Positions 10,414 through 21,300 of a stretch of 64,000 nt of DNA are shown piece by piece. The stretch covers positions 62,001-126,000 of the forward strand of contig OAPG01000017.1 in assembly GCA_900208305.1 (NCBI GenBank), given 5' to 3'. Positions within the stretch are counted from its first letter, which is position 1; every line of letters begins with the position of its first letter. Position numbers and translations under genes: made by a program. The notes under the pieces were generated by a model. It was not told where the DNA came from and made no database searches. It saw only the letters and a program-made list of their open reading frames with translations. This DNA is from Melanopsichium pennsylvanicum. Its lineage: Eukaryota > Basidiomycota > Ustilaginomycetes > Ustilaginales.

Positions 10414-11666
10414 TGTGTGTGTGAACGTTTTCCAGTGAGTAATACTCTATAGCTGCAGTTTGAATTGCTCTATTCGTCGTTGTGAGCCTCAGCAGAGATT
10501 AGAATGGCGATGAAAAGTACAGTGACTGATGGAGTTGAAAAAAAGTTCCTTGGCGCAGTCAGAATATTGAAATCTCAAGCCCCGCAATACTCTAGAGAGA
10601 TTCCTAATTCCGAATTCCGCAATTTTGTTGTGCTAGACCCTGACATGATTTTGTAATATCCAAGAATGTTAGAGCGTCGCAGCAGCGGTCAAGAGCAGGG
10701 GATTCGGCGTCTTTGCTTGTCCGAAAGCTGATGCGAGCGTAGCTGCATCCTGGCGTCATTTTCTTCAAGTACAGAGTCATGTTACAGTCAGTGTAAGTTT
10801 ACACGGTCACATTATTCACGCTCTCTCTCTCTCACAAATTACACGGTTAGTATTTTAGCAGAGCAAGCCACATGCACCTCGCTTCTTGGCCTCTTGTGGT
10901 GATCTGGTGCTGCTAACATTACTGCGCAGGCCCAAGTATTGTACCAGTAATTCATCTGGCCCGAAAGCAATTCCTATACCTCTCTCTCGCTCTTTGCTCT
11001 TAGTAGGCTCTAATGGGTTGTTGAAATAGCCGGGTGCTGTACAGTGCAGAGTGGCTCTTTGTGCCTTTCGCCAAAAGACAATGCACTAAAATTAAGAAAC
11101 GAACAAGACGGTAAAGAGAAGCTGCTGTCGAGCATTCAATTCAAATATAAAAGTAGTAAATAAATCAATAGAAAATTAATCACGCCCTGACCACCTTAGA
11201 GTGTTTTGAAGTGTGTTTTGAAGAGTGTGTCGGATTTTCAGCTTGAGTCGGAATGACCGAAAACGGGTGAGCAACATTCGTAGGGACAGTATGCTCTCTC
11301 TCTGTGTCTCTCTCTCTCTCTCACGTGGGCCCAAAGAGAAAAAATGCCCAAGAGAAAAAATGCCCAAGAGAAAAAATGCCCAAGAGAAAGCGAGCCAAAT
11401 AGGGTCATGTATCGTCAGATGATCAACCAGCACCCAATTCTCCGGGGCTCCCCCACGTTGACTTGGCATTGTTCGCCTCGTACCCCCAACCTGTGTTTGT
11501 GTGCTTTTGAGCTCCTTCTCTGAGAGTTGTGCTCATCCTTCTTCATCATTTCCTTTGTCGCATAGCTTTCCTGTGTTGCACCATCATCCTCTCGGCTCCT
11601 CTTCCTTCCAGCTGCTTCATCTCAACGTTTCAAATTCACATACAGTAGCCATACTATCTGATCAAA
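10414..11666. other. intergenic region upstream of glycerol kinase
   Basis: About 1.25 kb serving as the divergent promoter region of RPC11 and GUT1. It holds a CT tract (about 11292-11320), a CACGTG box at 11322-11327 and a 16-bp tandem repeat (11329-11389). A pair of 'gtgttttgaag' copies is near 11201-11224. No gene seen. Confidence 0.5.
11329..11389 (+). repeat. 16-bp tandem repeat in the GUT1 upstream region
   Basis: Three to four copies of 'gcccaagagaaaaaat' (the first has one extra A) immediately follow a CACGTG palindrome, 280-340 bp before the GUT1 ATG. It could be a transcription factor array or simply a minisatellite. Confidence 0.85.
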
Positions 11667-13199
11667 ATGCCTGATCTCGTAGGTTCCATCGATGCGGGTA
11701 CTACCAGCGTCCGTTTCATGGTCTTTGACGAAACTGCCAAAGTTCTCGCACTCCACCAAATGGAATTCAATCAGTACTACCCTCACCCAGGATGGCACGA
11801 ACAGGAGCCACACGAGATCATCGATTGTGTATATGAATGCATCGAGAAGGCGCTTGTCAAGCTCGAACAAGGCGGTCAGTACAACAAATCCGACGTCAAA
11901 GTCATCGGTGTCACCAACCAACGCGAGACCACCGTGGTATGGGACAAGAACACCGGAAAAGCGCTCACCCGTGCCATCGCTTGGCCCGATGCACGTACCA
12001 CCCACACCATCCGAGAACTCGAAGCCAAGTCCGACAAGGGTGTCGACGCTGTCAAGCAAGAGACCGGTCTGCCGCTTTCCACCTATTTTGCCTCTGTCAA
12101 GCTTCGTTGGATGCTCGACAACATTCCTGCAGTGCGAAAGGCTCACGATGACAAACAGATGCTCTTCGGTACAGTTGACTCTTGGATCGTCTACAACCTC
12201 ACCGACAAGCAGGTCCACATTACCGACGCTTCCAACGCTTCCAGAACCATGTTTATGGATCTTCGCGCTCAAAAGTGGGACTCAAAGTTGTGCGATTTCT
12301 TCGGTATCGACATGGACATTCTTCCCCAGATCAAGAGCTCGTCCGAGGTGTATGGAAACATCTCGCACGGCGCACTCAAAGGTGTGCAGATTGCCGGTAT
12401 TGTAGGTGATCAGATGGCTGCGTTGGTGGGTAACAAGTGTTTCCAGCCTGGTGAGGCCAAAAACACGTATGGAACCGGTGCATTTTTGCTGTACAATACG
12501 GGCGAGAAGGTGGTGAGTTCCAAAAACGGTTTGCTCAGCACCATTGCATACAAGGCGGGTCCCAACGCGCCCGTGCATTATGCTCTCGAAGGAAGCATCG
12601 CTGTGGCCGGCAGTGCGGTCAAGTGGGTTAGGGACAATTTGGGGTTGATCAAAGAAGCTTCCGAAATCGGCGATCTGGCCGGTCAAGTCGAAGATACTGG
12701 AGGAGTTTACTTTGTGACTGCCTTTAACGGTCTTTTCTGTCCGTATTGGGATGATACGGCTGCAGGAACGGTGGTTGGTATCACCGCGTATACAGACAAA
12801 CGTCATTTCTGCCGTGCCACTCTCGAAAGCACTTGCTATCAAACCAAAGCGATCCTCGACGCAATGGCAAAGGATTCGGGCGTAGACCTCAAAGCGCTTC
12901 AAGTCGATGGAGGTTTGACCAACAGCGATGTGGCGATGCAGATCCAGGCGGATATCTTGGGTATCAATGTGGAGAGGCCAGAGATGAGAGAGAGTACCGC
13001 ACTCGGAAGTGCATTGTTGGCAGGTAGCGCGGTAGGCTTGTTTGGTTGGGATATCAATAAGCCAGAAACGCTCAGCAAGGTCAACACGGCGGGTAAGCAG
13101 GTGTTCAAACCAAAAATTAGCCAAGACCAGAGGAAGGAGTTGTTGCACGGTTGGGAGAGGGCCGTCGAGCGTGCCAAAGGTTGGAATGAGAATCCTTGA
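11667..13199 (+). CDS. GUT1: glycerol kinase (FGGY family)
   Basis: An intron-free 510-residue frame from the ATG at 11667. It phosphorylates glycerol with ATP to sn-glycerol 3-phosphate. The N-terminal ATPase fold begins 'GSIDAGTTSVRFMVFD' (phosphate-binding strand-turn), followed by 'GVTNQRETTVVWDKNTGKAL' and 'WPDARTT', typical glycerol-binding segments. The two FGGY signatures are visible ('TYFASVKLRWMLDN' and 'DGGLTNSDVAMQIQADILG'), as is 'GTGAFLLYNTG'. The length equals that of bacterial and animal enzymes and lacks the insertions that make the budding yeast protein about 700 residues. No signal peptide; probably cytosolic or on the mitochondrial surface. The upstream CACGTG box and 16-bp repeats are candidates for carbon-source control, which is inference. 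Confidence 0.96.
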   Translation: MPDLVGSIDAGTTSVRFMVFDETAKVLALHQMEFNQYYPHPGWHEQEPHEIIDCVYECIEKALVKLEQGGQYNKSDVKVIGVTNQRETTVVWDKNTGKALTRAIAWPDARTTHTIRELEAKSDKGVDAVKQETGLPLSTYFASVKLRWMLDNIPAVRKAHDDKQMLFGTVDSWIVYNLTDKQVHITDASNASRTMFMDLRAQKWDSKLCDFFGIDMDILPQIKSSSEVYGNISHGALKGVQIAGIVGDQMAALVGNKCFQPGEAKNTYGTGAFLLYNTGEKVVSSKNGLLSTIAYKAGPNAPVHYALEGSIAVAGSAVKWVRDNLGLIKEASEIGDLAGQVEDTGGVYFVTAFNGLFCPYWDDTAAGTVVGITAYTDKRHFCRATLESTCYQTKAILDAMAKDSGVDLKALQVDGGLTNSDVAMQIQADILGINVERPEMRESTALGSALLAGSAVGLFGWDINKPETLSKVNTAGKQVFKPKISQDQRKELLHGWERAVERAKGWNENP

Positions 13200-13705
13200 A
13201 TCGAGACACAGTGATTAGGTGTAGAAGGAAGAGAAAGAAAAGATACCGTAAATAAAGTGTATCTAAGTATAGCAAATAAAGCTACAATACGGAGATCATT
13301 TGACACACTAACAGTAACAGCAACTGTAACAAAAAAAAAGGAGACAAAGACACCAAAGTTGGTTTGAAGGACACAAATGTTCTGGATGACAGCAGGTTCA
13401 GTGGTGGCCTCTTTAGTGTATTAAATAATACAATAAGCAAGATGTGTGCGAACAGACGATGATCTGGTTTGTCCAACCGCAGCCTAGGGACATGGAGCGA
13501 CACAAATGTGATCTAAGGCGGAAAATGTCGGGTTTCGTCTGATGTTTGTGGGAATGTAACTTACATTTTAGTATGTGTGACTGGTTTGCGTGGCAAGATG
13601 CAGGAACACAAAGCCAAAGGAAGGAAAAAGAAAAAAAGGAAAAAGAAAAAAAAAAAAAAAAAAAGGAAATGTGTTCAATTGAAGCAGTGTGGAGCTAACT
13701 TGGCT

Positions 13706-13744
13706 AGAAGAAGAAGAAGAAGAAGAAGAAGAAGAAGAAGAAAA
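13706..13744 (+). repeat. (GAA)n microsatellite
   Basis: About twelve uninterrupted GAA triplets; a polypurine tract in non-coding DNA. Confidence 0.9.
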
Positions 13745-13912
13745 ATTGGAAAGGTCAGAAACCATATCCGACACACACACACACACGAAAGACTGAGGAG
13801 AAGCGAGATGATGCACAACTTAGACAAAACAATTCCCGAGCCTGCAGCTAAAAGGGTACGGCCATTTTGCACATGTGTGAATTTGTCAGATTGACCGATA
13901 TTGCTCCCTTCT

Positions 13913-13913
<1 letters not shown>

Positions 13914-13947
<34 letters not shown>
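13914..13947 (+). repeat. (CAT)n microsatellite
   Basis: About eleven CAT triplets in non-coding DNA upstream of CIA1. Confidence 0.9.
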
Positions 13948-14229
13948 TCGAAATTTTATCCTTTAAGCAGCTAGTATCTTGTTCAACACTTCATTATCAA
14001 CATCTGATCGTAAAATCAAATTGCTGCATATCTCTGATTTCGATTCTCAAGCACCTTCGAGTCACCGTCTTATTCCATCCAGTCGAATAAAAGTTAGATA
14101 TCGCAACTACACAAACAGCTATCCCACACAGCGCGGCTCCTACGAATCAAAACATCCATACCTCACACGAATCCACAAGATTCACTCTTCAGCTGCCACT
14201 GTTTACATCGTCGCATCTCTCATTCCAAG

Positions 14230-15558
14230 ATGACCACACCACCAACTTGCACAACTTCTCTCCACCTGCTTGCTGATCTTCAAGGTCATTCTTCCCGAGC
14301 TTGGCATCTTGCGTGGAATCCACGCATGCCCATCCTCGCCTCTTGTTCCGGTGACAAGGACGTTCGTTTGTATGCTTACAGCTTTGTATCCACCACTGCA
14401 TCTTCGGGCCCATCTTCTTCCAGACAACCTCTCTTCAATCTTCGCGAAGTGATCCCCACAGGACATCAACGAACCGTTCGTCAAGTAGCCTGGTCACCCG
14501 ATGGCAAGATCCTCGCCACCGCTTCGTTTGATTCAACCGTTGGTATTTGGGAACGCATTCAAGACATGGATGGCCATGACGATTTAAACACAGAAACCCA
14601 CACCTCTGGCCCTGTAGCGCTCAGCAATCGAGGTCAATATGTGGATGAACCCGAATGGGACTGTGTAGGAACACTCGAGGGACACGAAAGCGAGTGCAAA
14701 TCCGTAGCTTTCTCACACACTGGTGGTGTGCTTGCTTCGTGCTCTCGAGACAAATCGGTGTGGATTTGGGAGGTCCAGGCTGATGCAGAGTTTGAATGTC
14801 TGTCTGTGCTCATGGAGCATTCTCAGGATGTTAAAGCGGTAGCTTGGCATCCAAACGACGAAATTCTAGCGAGTGCGAGTTATGATGATGCGATCAAGTT
14901 GTACCTTGACGATCCCAGCGATGACTGGTTCTGCTATACCACGCTTACAGGTCATGAATCCACGGTTTGGAGTTTGGCGTTCTCACCTTGTGGAAATTAC
15001 CTCGCTTCGGCGTCGGATGATCTCACCGTACGCATCTGGCGTCGGTTAGATGCGGATGAGTGCGAAAAGTTAGGATTCAAACCCGAAGGTAAAATGGCTG
15101 GAAGAAGAGGAGAGAAATGGATCCCTGTTAGCGTGCTCAAAGCTCAACATGATCGTACGATTTACTCTGTGTCTTGGGGTGTGGACAAAACTTCGAAGCG
15201 TACGGGTAATTTGGGTCGATTGGCGAGTGGTGGTGGTGATGGAAGGATATGCGTGTATGAGATTTCAGAGAGTGGGGATGAAAAGGTGTTGGCACCCAAA
15301 GTGGAGATGGTTGCAAAGATGGAAAGTGCGCATGCAAATGCGGATGTGAATTGCGTTTGTTGGGCACCTGACAGTTTGAATGGAAAGAAAACGCCGAGAT
15401 TTGAACAGGTTATGGATGATGATCGAGATCCACTTGAAAGTGGTGATGGAAATGGAAATGATTTTAGTGATGGATTGATTTCGGAAATGTTGGCGAGTGC
15501 AGGTGATGATGGGAGTGTAAAAGTGTGGGTACTTCCTATTTCACCCTATGCAAAATAA
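14230..15558 (+). CDS. CIA1: cytosolic iron-sulfur assembly WD40 protein Cia1 (CIAO1)
   Basis: A 442-residue intron-free WD40 propeller. Seven repeats can be picked out by their 'GH...V..V.W.P.....LAS.S.D..I.IW' pattern, for example 'GHSSRAWHLAWNPRMPILAS', 'GHQRTVRQVAWSPDGKILATASFD', 'GHESECKSVAFSHTGGVLASCSRD', 'MEHSQDVKAVAWHPNDEILAS' and 'GHESTVWSLAFSPCGNYLASASDD'. The succession of repeats, with 'DDAIKLY' in repeat 4 and 'LTVRIWRR' in repeat 5, is that of Cia1, which with Cia2 and Met18/MMS19 delivers [4Fe-4S] clusters to cytosolic and nuclear proteins. It is longer than the 330-residue yeast protein because of loops after repeats 2, 5 and 6, including an acidic loop before the last repeat. 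A generic WD40 protein is the alternative. Confidence 0.88.
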   Translation: MTTPPTCTTSLHLLADLQGHSSRAWHLAWNPRMPILASCSGDKDVRLYAYSFVSTTASSGPSSSRQPLFNLREVIPTGHQRTVRQVAWSPDGKILATASFDSTVGIWERIQDMDGHDDLNTETHTSGPVALSNRGQYVDEPEWDCVGTLEGHESECKSVAFSHTGGVLASCSRDKSVWIWEVQADAEFECLSVLMEHSQDVKAVAWHPNDEILASASYDDAIKLYLDDPSDDWFCYTTLTGHESTVWSLAFSPCGNYLASASDDLTVRIWRRLDADECEKLGFKPEGKMAGRRGEKWIPVSVLKAQHDRTIYSVSWGVDKTSKRTGNLGRLASGGGDGRICVYEISESGDEKVLAPKVEMVAKMESAHANADVNCVCWAPDSLNGKKTPRFEQVMDDDRDPLESGDGNGNDFSDGLISEMLASAGDDGSVKVWVLPISPYAK

Positions 15559-15874
15559 AGCAACCTATGACCCCGTTTTGAGGTTTACCTTGCCTACCAC
15601 CTTAGTATTGATGCAGTCAATATACAATAATATCACATAGCTATTGTTTTTTTTTTTTATGTCCAACGAGACTGAGTCTAATGAATGTTCATCGGCTGAC
15701 AAAAATAAATAAATAAAATAGAATAAAATAAAATAAAATTACAGTCTAAAACAAATCAGTGAGCTGATCCGAGCAGCTCCTATGAGCTGCGGGGATGATG
15801 GTATATCCTTCAGCATCACTCCGTTCAGCTGTAGTATCGTCACATTTACAAACAATTTTGCATCTCAAAACGCA
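15559..15874. other. intergenic region
   Basis: 3' flank of CIA1 and of the broken NTPase gene. T run near 15646-15658 and an (AAATA)-type run at 15703-15738. No gene seen. Confidence 0.5.
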
Positions 15875-17415
15875 TCAAGCTTGGGCAGCATTTGGTTGAG
15901 CTCTTTGAGGGTGAAAGATCTGTTTTGCGAAAAAAAAAAAAAAGAAAAAAAAGCGTTTGCGTGACTCGACTCTGAAATTGACATCGAGAGGCATCGCAGA
16001 GAAGGGCTGCGAGAGCCGATACGTGCTACCAGCTTGAAAACGTCTAGAGCCTGCAGGAGCCTGATCTCCAGTCAGCGGAGCTAAGTCTGAGTTAGTGTCG
16101 ATTAAGACGATCCAGGTGGACCGTGGTAGGGCATGAAACCAGATGCGGCGTATGACAGGAAGCAGACTGGCCATCGAGCCACACTCGTCAAAGGCAACAA
16201 ATGAGTAGGAACGCATGTCGTGCTCCTGCGGAGCGCATTGTTCTAGCTCCTGGAGACGGTTCACAAGATGCTTCTGAATCGTTTCGCTAAGCAATTCAGG
16301 CTCGGTAATTTGGTTCAAGGATTCTTCGCAAATGTCATTGTAGAGCTCGTCTGCGGTGTCGCAAATATGCTGTAGCAGAGCTTTGCGCAAATTGGCGGTC
16401 CTGAACAGGGGCGGTGGCGAAGAATTTGCTTTGTCGTTCCGTTTGGCGTTCCCTGCATGAGTACGAAGCGAAGTGGCGGCCACGTGATTGAGCTTGCTGT
16501 GACGACACAGTTCGGGTTGAACAAAGAGCTCATGGGGAGTGAAATATCGGTCGAGGAAGAGTGAATGGCAGCGGCTAGATGATAGATCACGGTTTCCCAA
16601 CACAATCGCCCATGCCGAGGCAAATCACGGCCCAAATCGCCAAAGCAACCAGCTTGCTGCTTGAAGATGGAAAGATAGTATGCCAACGTTGAACAGTAGA
16701 TGCTGAGCCATGCGAGAATACCAAGATGAGCCTTGTTGAATCTCATGTGTTGCTCGGATGTGGCCGGAAAGGTGATGTTGCCCAGTATTTGTCGCATCCG
16801 CTCGAAATAGTTGAAAACGACAGCGTCTTGAGGCAGAAAGGACTGCTCATGCTGCTGGGTGCGCGCCGATGCATCCCGGAGACACACGAGCATGCCAGGA
16901 CGGATGGTGCCAAGTTGCACACACATCCTTGTCTTACCAAACCCGGACGACTGCAGAATAGGGAGTACTTTGCAATGAAACTTTCGCGACCTCACATAGC
17001 GGGTAGAGGCTTCTTCAGACATGACAATGCTCTTTGGCATGTGAATAGGTGGGAGCGGTGTGGGGACCTGCAAAGGAAAGAGCTGGTTGTGGACGGTCAA
17101 GTGATCTTCCAAGAGCAAGAGGCTGTCACCGTAGAAAGCGTCGGTGAAGTTGGCAGCCGTTGTTGTCTTGGCCAGGTTTGAAGTGAGACGCTTCTGTTGA
17201 TCATTGTGCATAATTCGCAGCAAGACTTGCATGTATTCATCGAAGTCTTGAGGATCGAGCTTAGAGTTATGGAGCTCATCGAGTAGAGTGTCGGTGCGAA
17301 TCCTGTTTTTGACCGTGGGTGAATCTCGAGAAAAGTCAAAAACGTCGTCCACAAACGACTTTGGTAGCGACTCGATGTTGTCAAGGAGATCATTGAGAAG
17401 CTTTTTGAGGAACAT
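15875..17415 (-). pseudogene. broken P-loop NTPase gene (family common in smuts, Crinkler-like NTPase layout)
   Basis: Two overlapping minus frames together make one protein. The first (from the ATG at 17415) holds a Walker A-like 'ILQSSGFGKTRMCVQLG' near 16910-16960 and continues sensibly to 'WETVIYHLAAAIHSS'. The second, in another frame (open from about 16620 down to 15875), holds 'LRKALLQHICDTADELY', a Walker B-like 'YSFVAFDECGSM' near 16170-16215 and 'PRSTWIVLIDTNS'. The frame changes near 16540-16590 without usable intron sites, so this is a frameshift. The downstream end runs into a poly-A tract (15927-15956) read as poly-Phe, then a stop, so the C-terminus is also lost. The original frame is open upstream of 17415 for about 180 bases but has no ATG there. 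The family assignment rests on motif memory; the broken state is seen directly. Confidence 0.62.
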
Positions 17416-18308
17416 ATCACTGAGAAAGTGGTTGAGCGAATTGAGGCGTTCCTTGACTTTCCAGAAATGGAAAAGAGAGCCTGCTTCCGTCTTGCGGGCG
17501 ACGAAAGCGACGTCAGCTGCGAAGAGATGCTGGTCGAAGCAGCATGTAAGTCTGCCGGCACGGGAGTGAAGGATCGATGCTCTGGCAGTTGCTGCATTGT
17601 AATTGATACCTAAATGTTGTCATGATGCTTGAGAAGGACCAGTAAGCCAGACTTGGCGGTGATAGGCCAGAACAATGGTAGAAATGTGAGTGATCATGAC
17701 GAGGAATCATATGGATGTTCAACTTTGAAGTGGTCAAAGCACACTCTCGTTGGAGAGCAACGAATCGGCGATAAGATTCCCGATGTATCATTATCACACG
17801 CACGATATATAAAATGAATTACTGTACCTTGCGATTCAGATGAGCCGACAACGCGAAACACGACTCACTTATTCAAGTGCGTCTAGCTCGGGAATCATCT
17901 CAAAAGCTTGTACCTCCATCATCAACACCACCCTCATCCCTTCCAATACCCCGTCCAACCTCGTTTCGTGCTGACATCAACATCACTTCCTTCTCACGCG
18001 CTGTGAATCAACACATTTAACCTAAACTTACGAACCGATCAAACCTCGATCAACTCTTCTCGTTCATCCACTCCTCCGCAATCTTGCCCTACGACCATTT
18101 TGAATCTGCAGCTTTGTGACTGCATCGTTGCAATCAAATTCAGCAAGCTGGATTCGTCTCATTTTTCTCTGATAACTGCAAGCGTCGTGGTGATATGAAA
18201 CTCAGTCGCCACCTCATTCTACCTTAGCCAAAACCCACGCTGGCTGTCAACACACAGTCTTGGCAACCTCTCCACGCTTTTGCCATCAAACCGCGTCAAT
18301 CAGCTTCC
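17416..18308. other. intergenic region between divergent genes
   Basis: 5' flank of the broken NTPase gene and a roughly 600-base pyrimidine-rich leader and promoter region of the YTA7-type gene. No further gene seen. Confidence 0.5.
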
Positions 18309-21300
18309 ATGTCTGGCGGTTCGCAGTATCCTTTTCGTTCCCAGCATCAGACAAATTACAACCATAGTCACAATCTGAATCAGAATCAGAATTCCCACAA
18401 TTTTTACAATCAATCCCCCCCCGTTCAGCATCCAAACCTCAACCCAGCCTATTACACTTCGCATCAGGGTAACGCAGCTCAACATCCTGCCGCCTCGTCC
18501 CCCCAGTACAGCCATCTCCAACAACCTAATCACCATCTGGGTCCAAATCAGTTTGTTAATTCACAGCGTGACAACCAATTCAATCCGCAACCTCAATCGC
18601 AGCACACGCACACCAATTTCAGTCAAAGCGGCTATCCCACCAACAACCTTTACGCCCTCGACTTAAACAACCCAGCTAACTTTGCACCCAACCTCGACTT
18701 GGCCGGTGCCAATTTCAACGCGCAACCATCTCCTCAGCCTATCAACCACGCTCCTGCTCAGCATTTTCATACGGCTCATTGGAATCAACACTCGGCTTCA
18801 CCCGCATCCCTTCACGGCTCATATCAATCCCACTCACCTCAGCCATTAGCTGCGTACGACAACCGACCGAGCCCATCGCGCCTCCAGTACCACCACCAAC
18901 AACAATTACAGCATCAACAGCACCACTTCCAGCAGCAGCAGCAACAGCAGCAACAGCAGCAACAGCAGCAACAGCACGATCCTTTCTCTGCATCCGAACC
19001 TGCTCAGCCTGAGCTCGAGCTCGAACCCGTTGCCGCTCGACTCCCGCTCAAGGAAGAAGCTAACACTGACTCAGACTTCATCTCGACCCCTCCATTTCTC
19101 CCCGACGAGTCGACCAACACTTCACCCTCCAAACCCGCATTTCGCATCAAGATCAAGCGTAGCAAAGTCATTGAAACCAGTTCCGGTGGTCAGCAAGCAC
19201 AAGCTCAGCTTCAAGTAGAGCCCCCAGCCGTAGACATGACAAAAGGTAGACCGGCAAGGGCCGCTGCAGCAGCAGCCATCTCCAACATCACCAACTCGTA
19301 TTCAGATGGTCCACTCACCCGTTCCCTTCGCACCCGTTCAGCCAAGCAACAGCAGCCAGGCAGCGAAGAGGACTACGAAGAAGTAAGTCCCACCGACAAC
19401 GAAACAATGCCAGAAGGAAACCACCGTGGTGAACATGATGGAGACGAGACCCAGAGCGAGAGCACGTTGCCCTTGGCAAGTCACTGCCCGCAGCCAGCTC
19501 GGAAGAAACGCGCCACTGACTCGTATGCGAAGGACACCAAGCAGAAGCGAAAGCAGAAAGCAGAGCAGTCAGAGACAGAGTCGTTCGAGAGGAGTGGAAA
19601 GCGTGACCGTAGTAGCCTTGTAAATTTCAGCAGGGGCGATGCCGGTGGCAATGTCAGCGGCAGCGTTAGTCGAAGCGTTCTTCCTCCACGGTCACGTAAA
19701 CGGAGCAAGGTCAAGGTGTTTGAGTTGCATCCTCCACGCCGAAGCAACCGACTTTCTTCGCAGCCCGCTTCCAGTCAGGAAATCATCATGACCCCGCCGC
19801 CTCCGCTGCGCAGCGAACATTCGCTCGAGACTCGTATGCAGATGCAGTTTCAAGAGGTGCCACTTGGACAGCCGGTAAGCTCTTTCCGAGATTCGGATTA
19901 TGTTCGCACTTGGCAAGGAAAAGAAAGGGGCATGGCGGTATCGTAGACACAAGAAAAGGGCGTGAAATCCAAGCAGTGCAAAGCTAGCTCAAAACACGCT
20001 TTTGAGTTACGCCAGCGAATTTGCTCCTCGAGGCAGGATCTTTCCGCCTTGGTCGTACTGACAGCATCGTTGCGGCACCCATCCATCTACATTGCAGAGT
20101 TACTGACACTCACTATCTCCTTTTCTTGTTGTGCCTGCGACACCCTCAGGAAGCCGAAGAGCATGACGACGAAGACGAGGACGCCGAAGCCGACGAAGAT
20201 GCTCAGGGCGAGCAAGATGCTGGCGTTGTCAAAGAAGAGGTTCAACACAACAGACCTGAGCCTGTCCTTTCCCGTAGTCGCTCTGGGCGTATCCGCAGGC
20301 AAAAAGTGCAATCCATGGCCGAATCTGGCAGCTCGGAAGCCGAAGCCGAACACGGCCAAGACGAGGACGAGGAGGACGTTCGTCCCAACACGCGCCGCTC
20401 TTCATCTCGGCGACTCAAAAGCAACGCTCTCGACGGCTTTGTTGCGGAGGACGAAGAAGAACAGGAAGACGATGAAGGCGAATACGGATCAAAGCGCACC
20501 ACTCGCTCTTCCGGTCGACTGCGTCGTGGTAACACGGGCTCGAGCAACCGCCTAGCCGAGATGGCTGCGAAAAAGCGGGCCGCCAACGGTCGTGGTCGAC
20601 TACCAAAGCGTAAGTCCGTGGATGACGAGTTCGAAGTGGAAGGTGACGAGACACCTGAAGAGGACCAGATCTCGGGTGCCGAAGACGACCCACTCGACCT
20701 TCACAGCGACGAGCCGGAAGGAAGCCAAGGCAAATCCTACTCGCTCCGTCAGCGCAAGAAGGTCAACTATTCGCTTGTACCCCCTCCACCTTCGCCACCC
20801 AGAGACGGCTTCGGTCGGACCATCCGTAACAACCGGGGTGGTCGCGGCAGTAATGGGGCCTACGACCTCGATGCCACCGGAAGCGGCTCTGCCTCGGGCG
20901 GGCCTGGCGTGAGAATGCCCCTGCCCATGCCTTTCCCAGGCCGTGGCAAGAAGGGTAAGGAAGGCTGGGATGCGTTGCCAACTTCGATGACTGGCAAAGA
21001 CTACGATCGACTGTTTGGCGAACCGATCGACAGCTCCGACGAAGAGCTGCAGAACAGCGCACTACGGAAACCAGGTGGACCTGCCGCTCTTGGTGGTAGT
21101 GCTGCGGGCGGTCTGCTAGGCGCAGGTGGTGCTGGTGGCGCAGGTGGCCCTCCCGGCGGTCTTACCGGCTCGGGCGGCACTGACAGCTTCGGTCGAATCA
21201 AAAAGAGCGGCGATCCCCTTGCCGATGTCGATCCACTTGGTGTGAACATGAACATCGACTTTGACAGCGTCGGTGGTCTCGATGGTCACATCCAGCAACT

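Larger units (their letters stand above)
13200..14229. other. intergenic region rich in simple repeats
   Basis: About 1.03 kb between GUT1 and CIA1. It contains an A-rich purine tract (13616-13668), (GAA)n (13706-13744), a short CA run (13771-13784) and (CAT)n (13914-13947). The last 250 bases before the CIA1 ATG are its probable promoter and leader. No gene seen. Confidence 0.5.

Noticed and set aside
12282..13148. A 288-codon minus-strand gene inside glycerol kinase
   Set aside because: Shadow of the well-conserved kinase frame.
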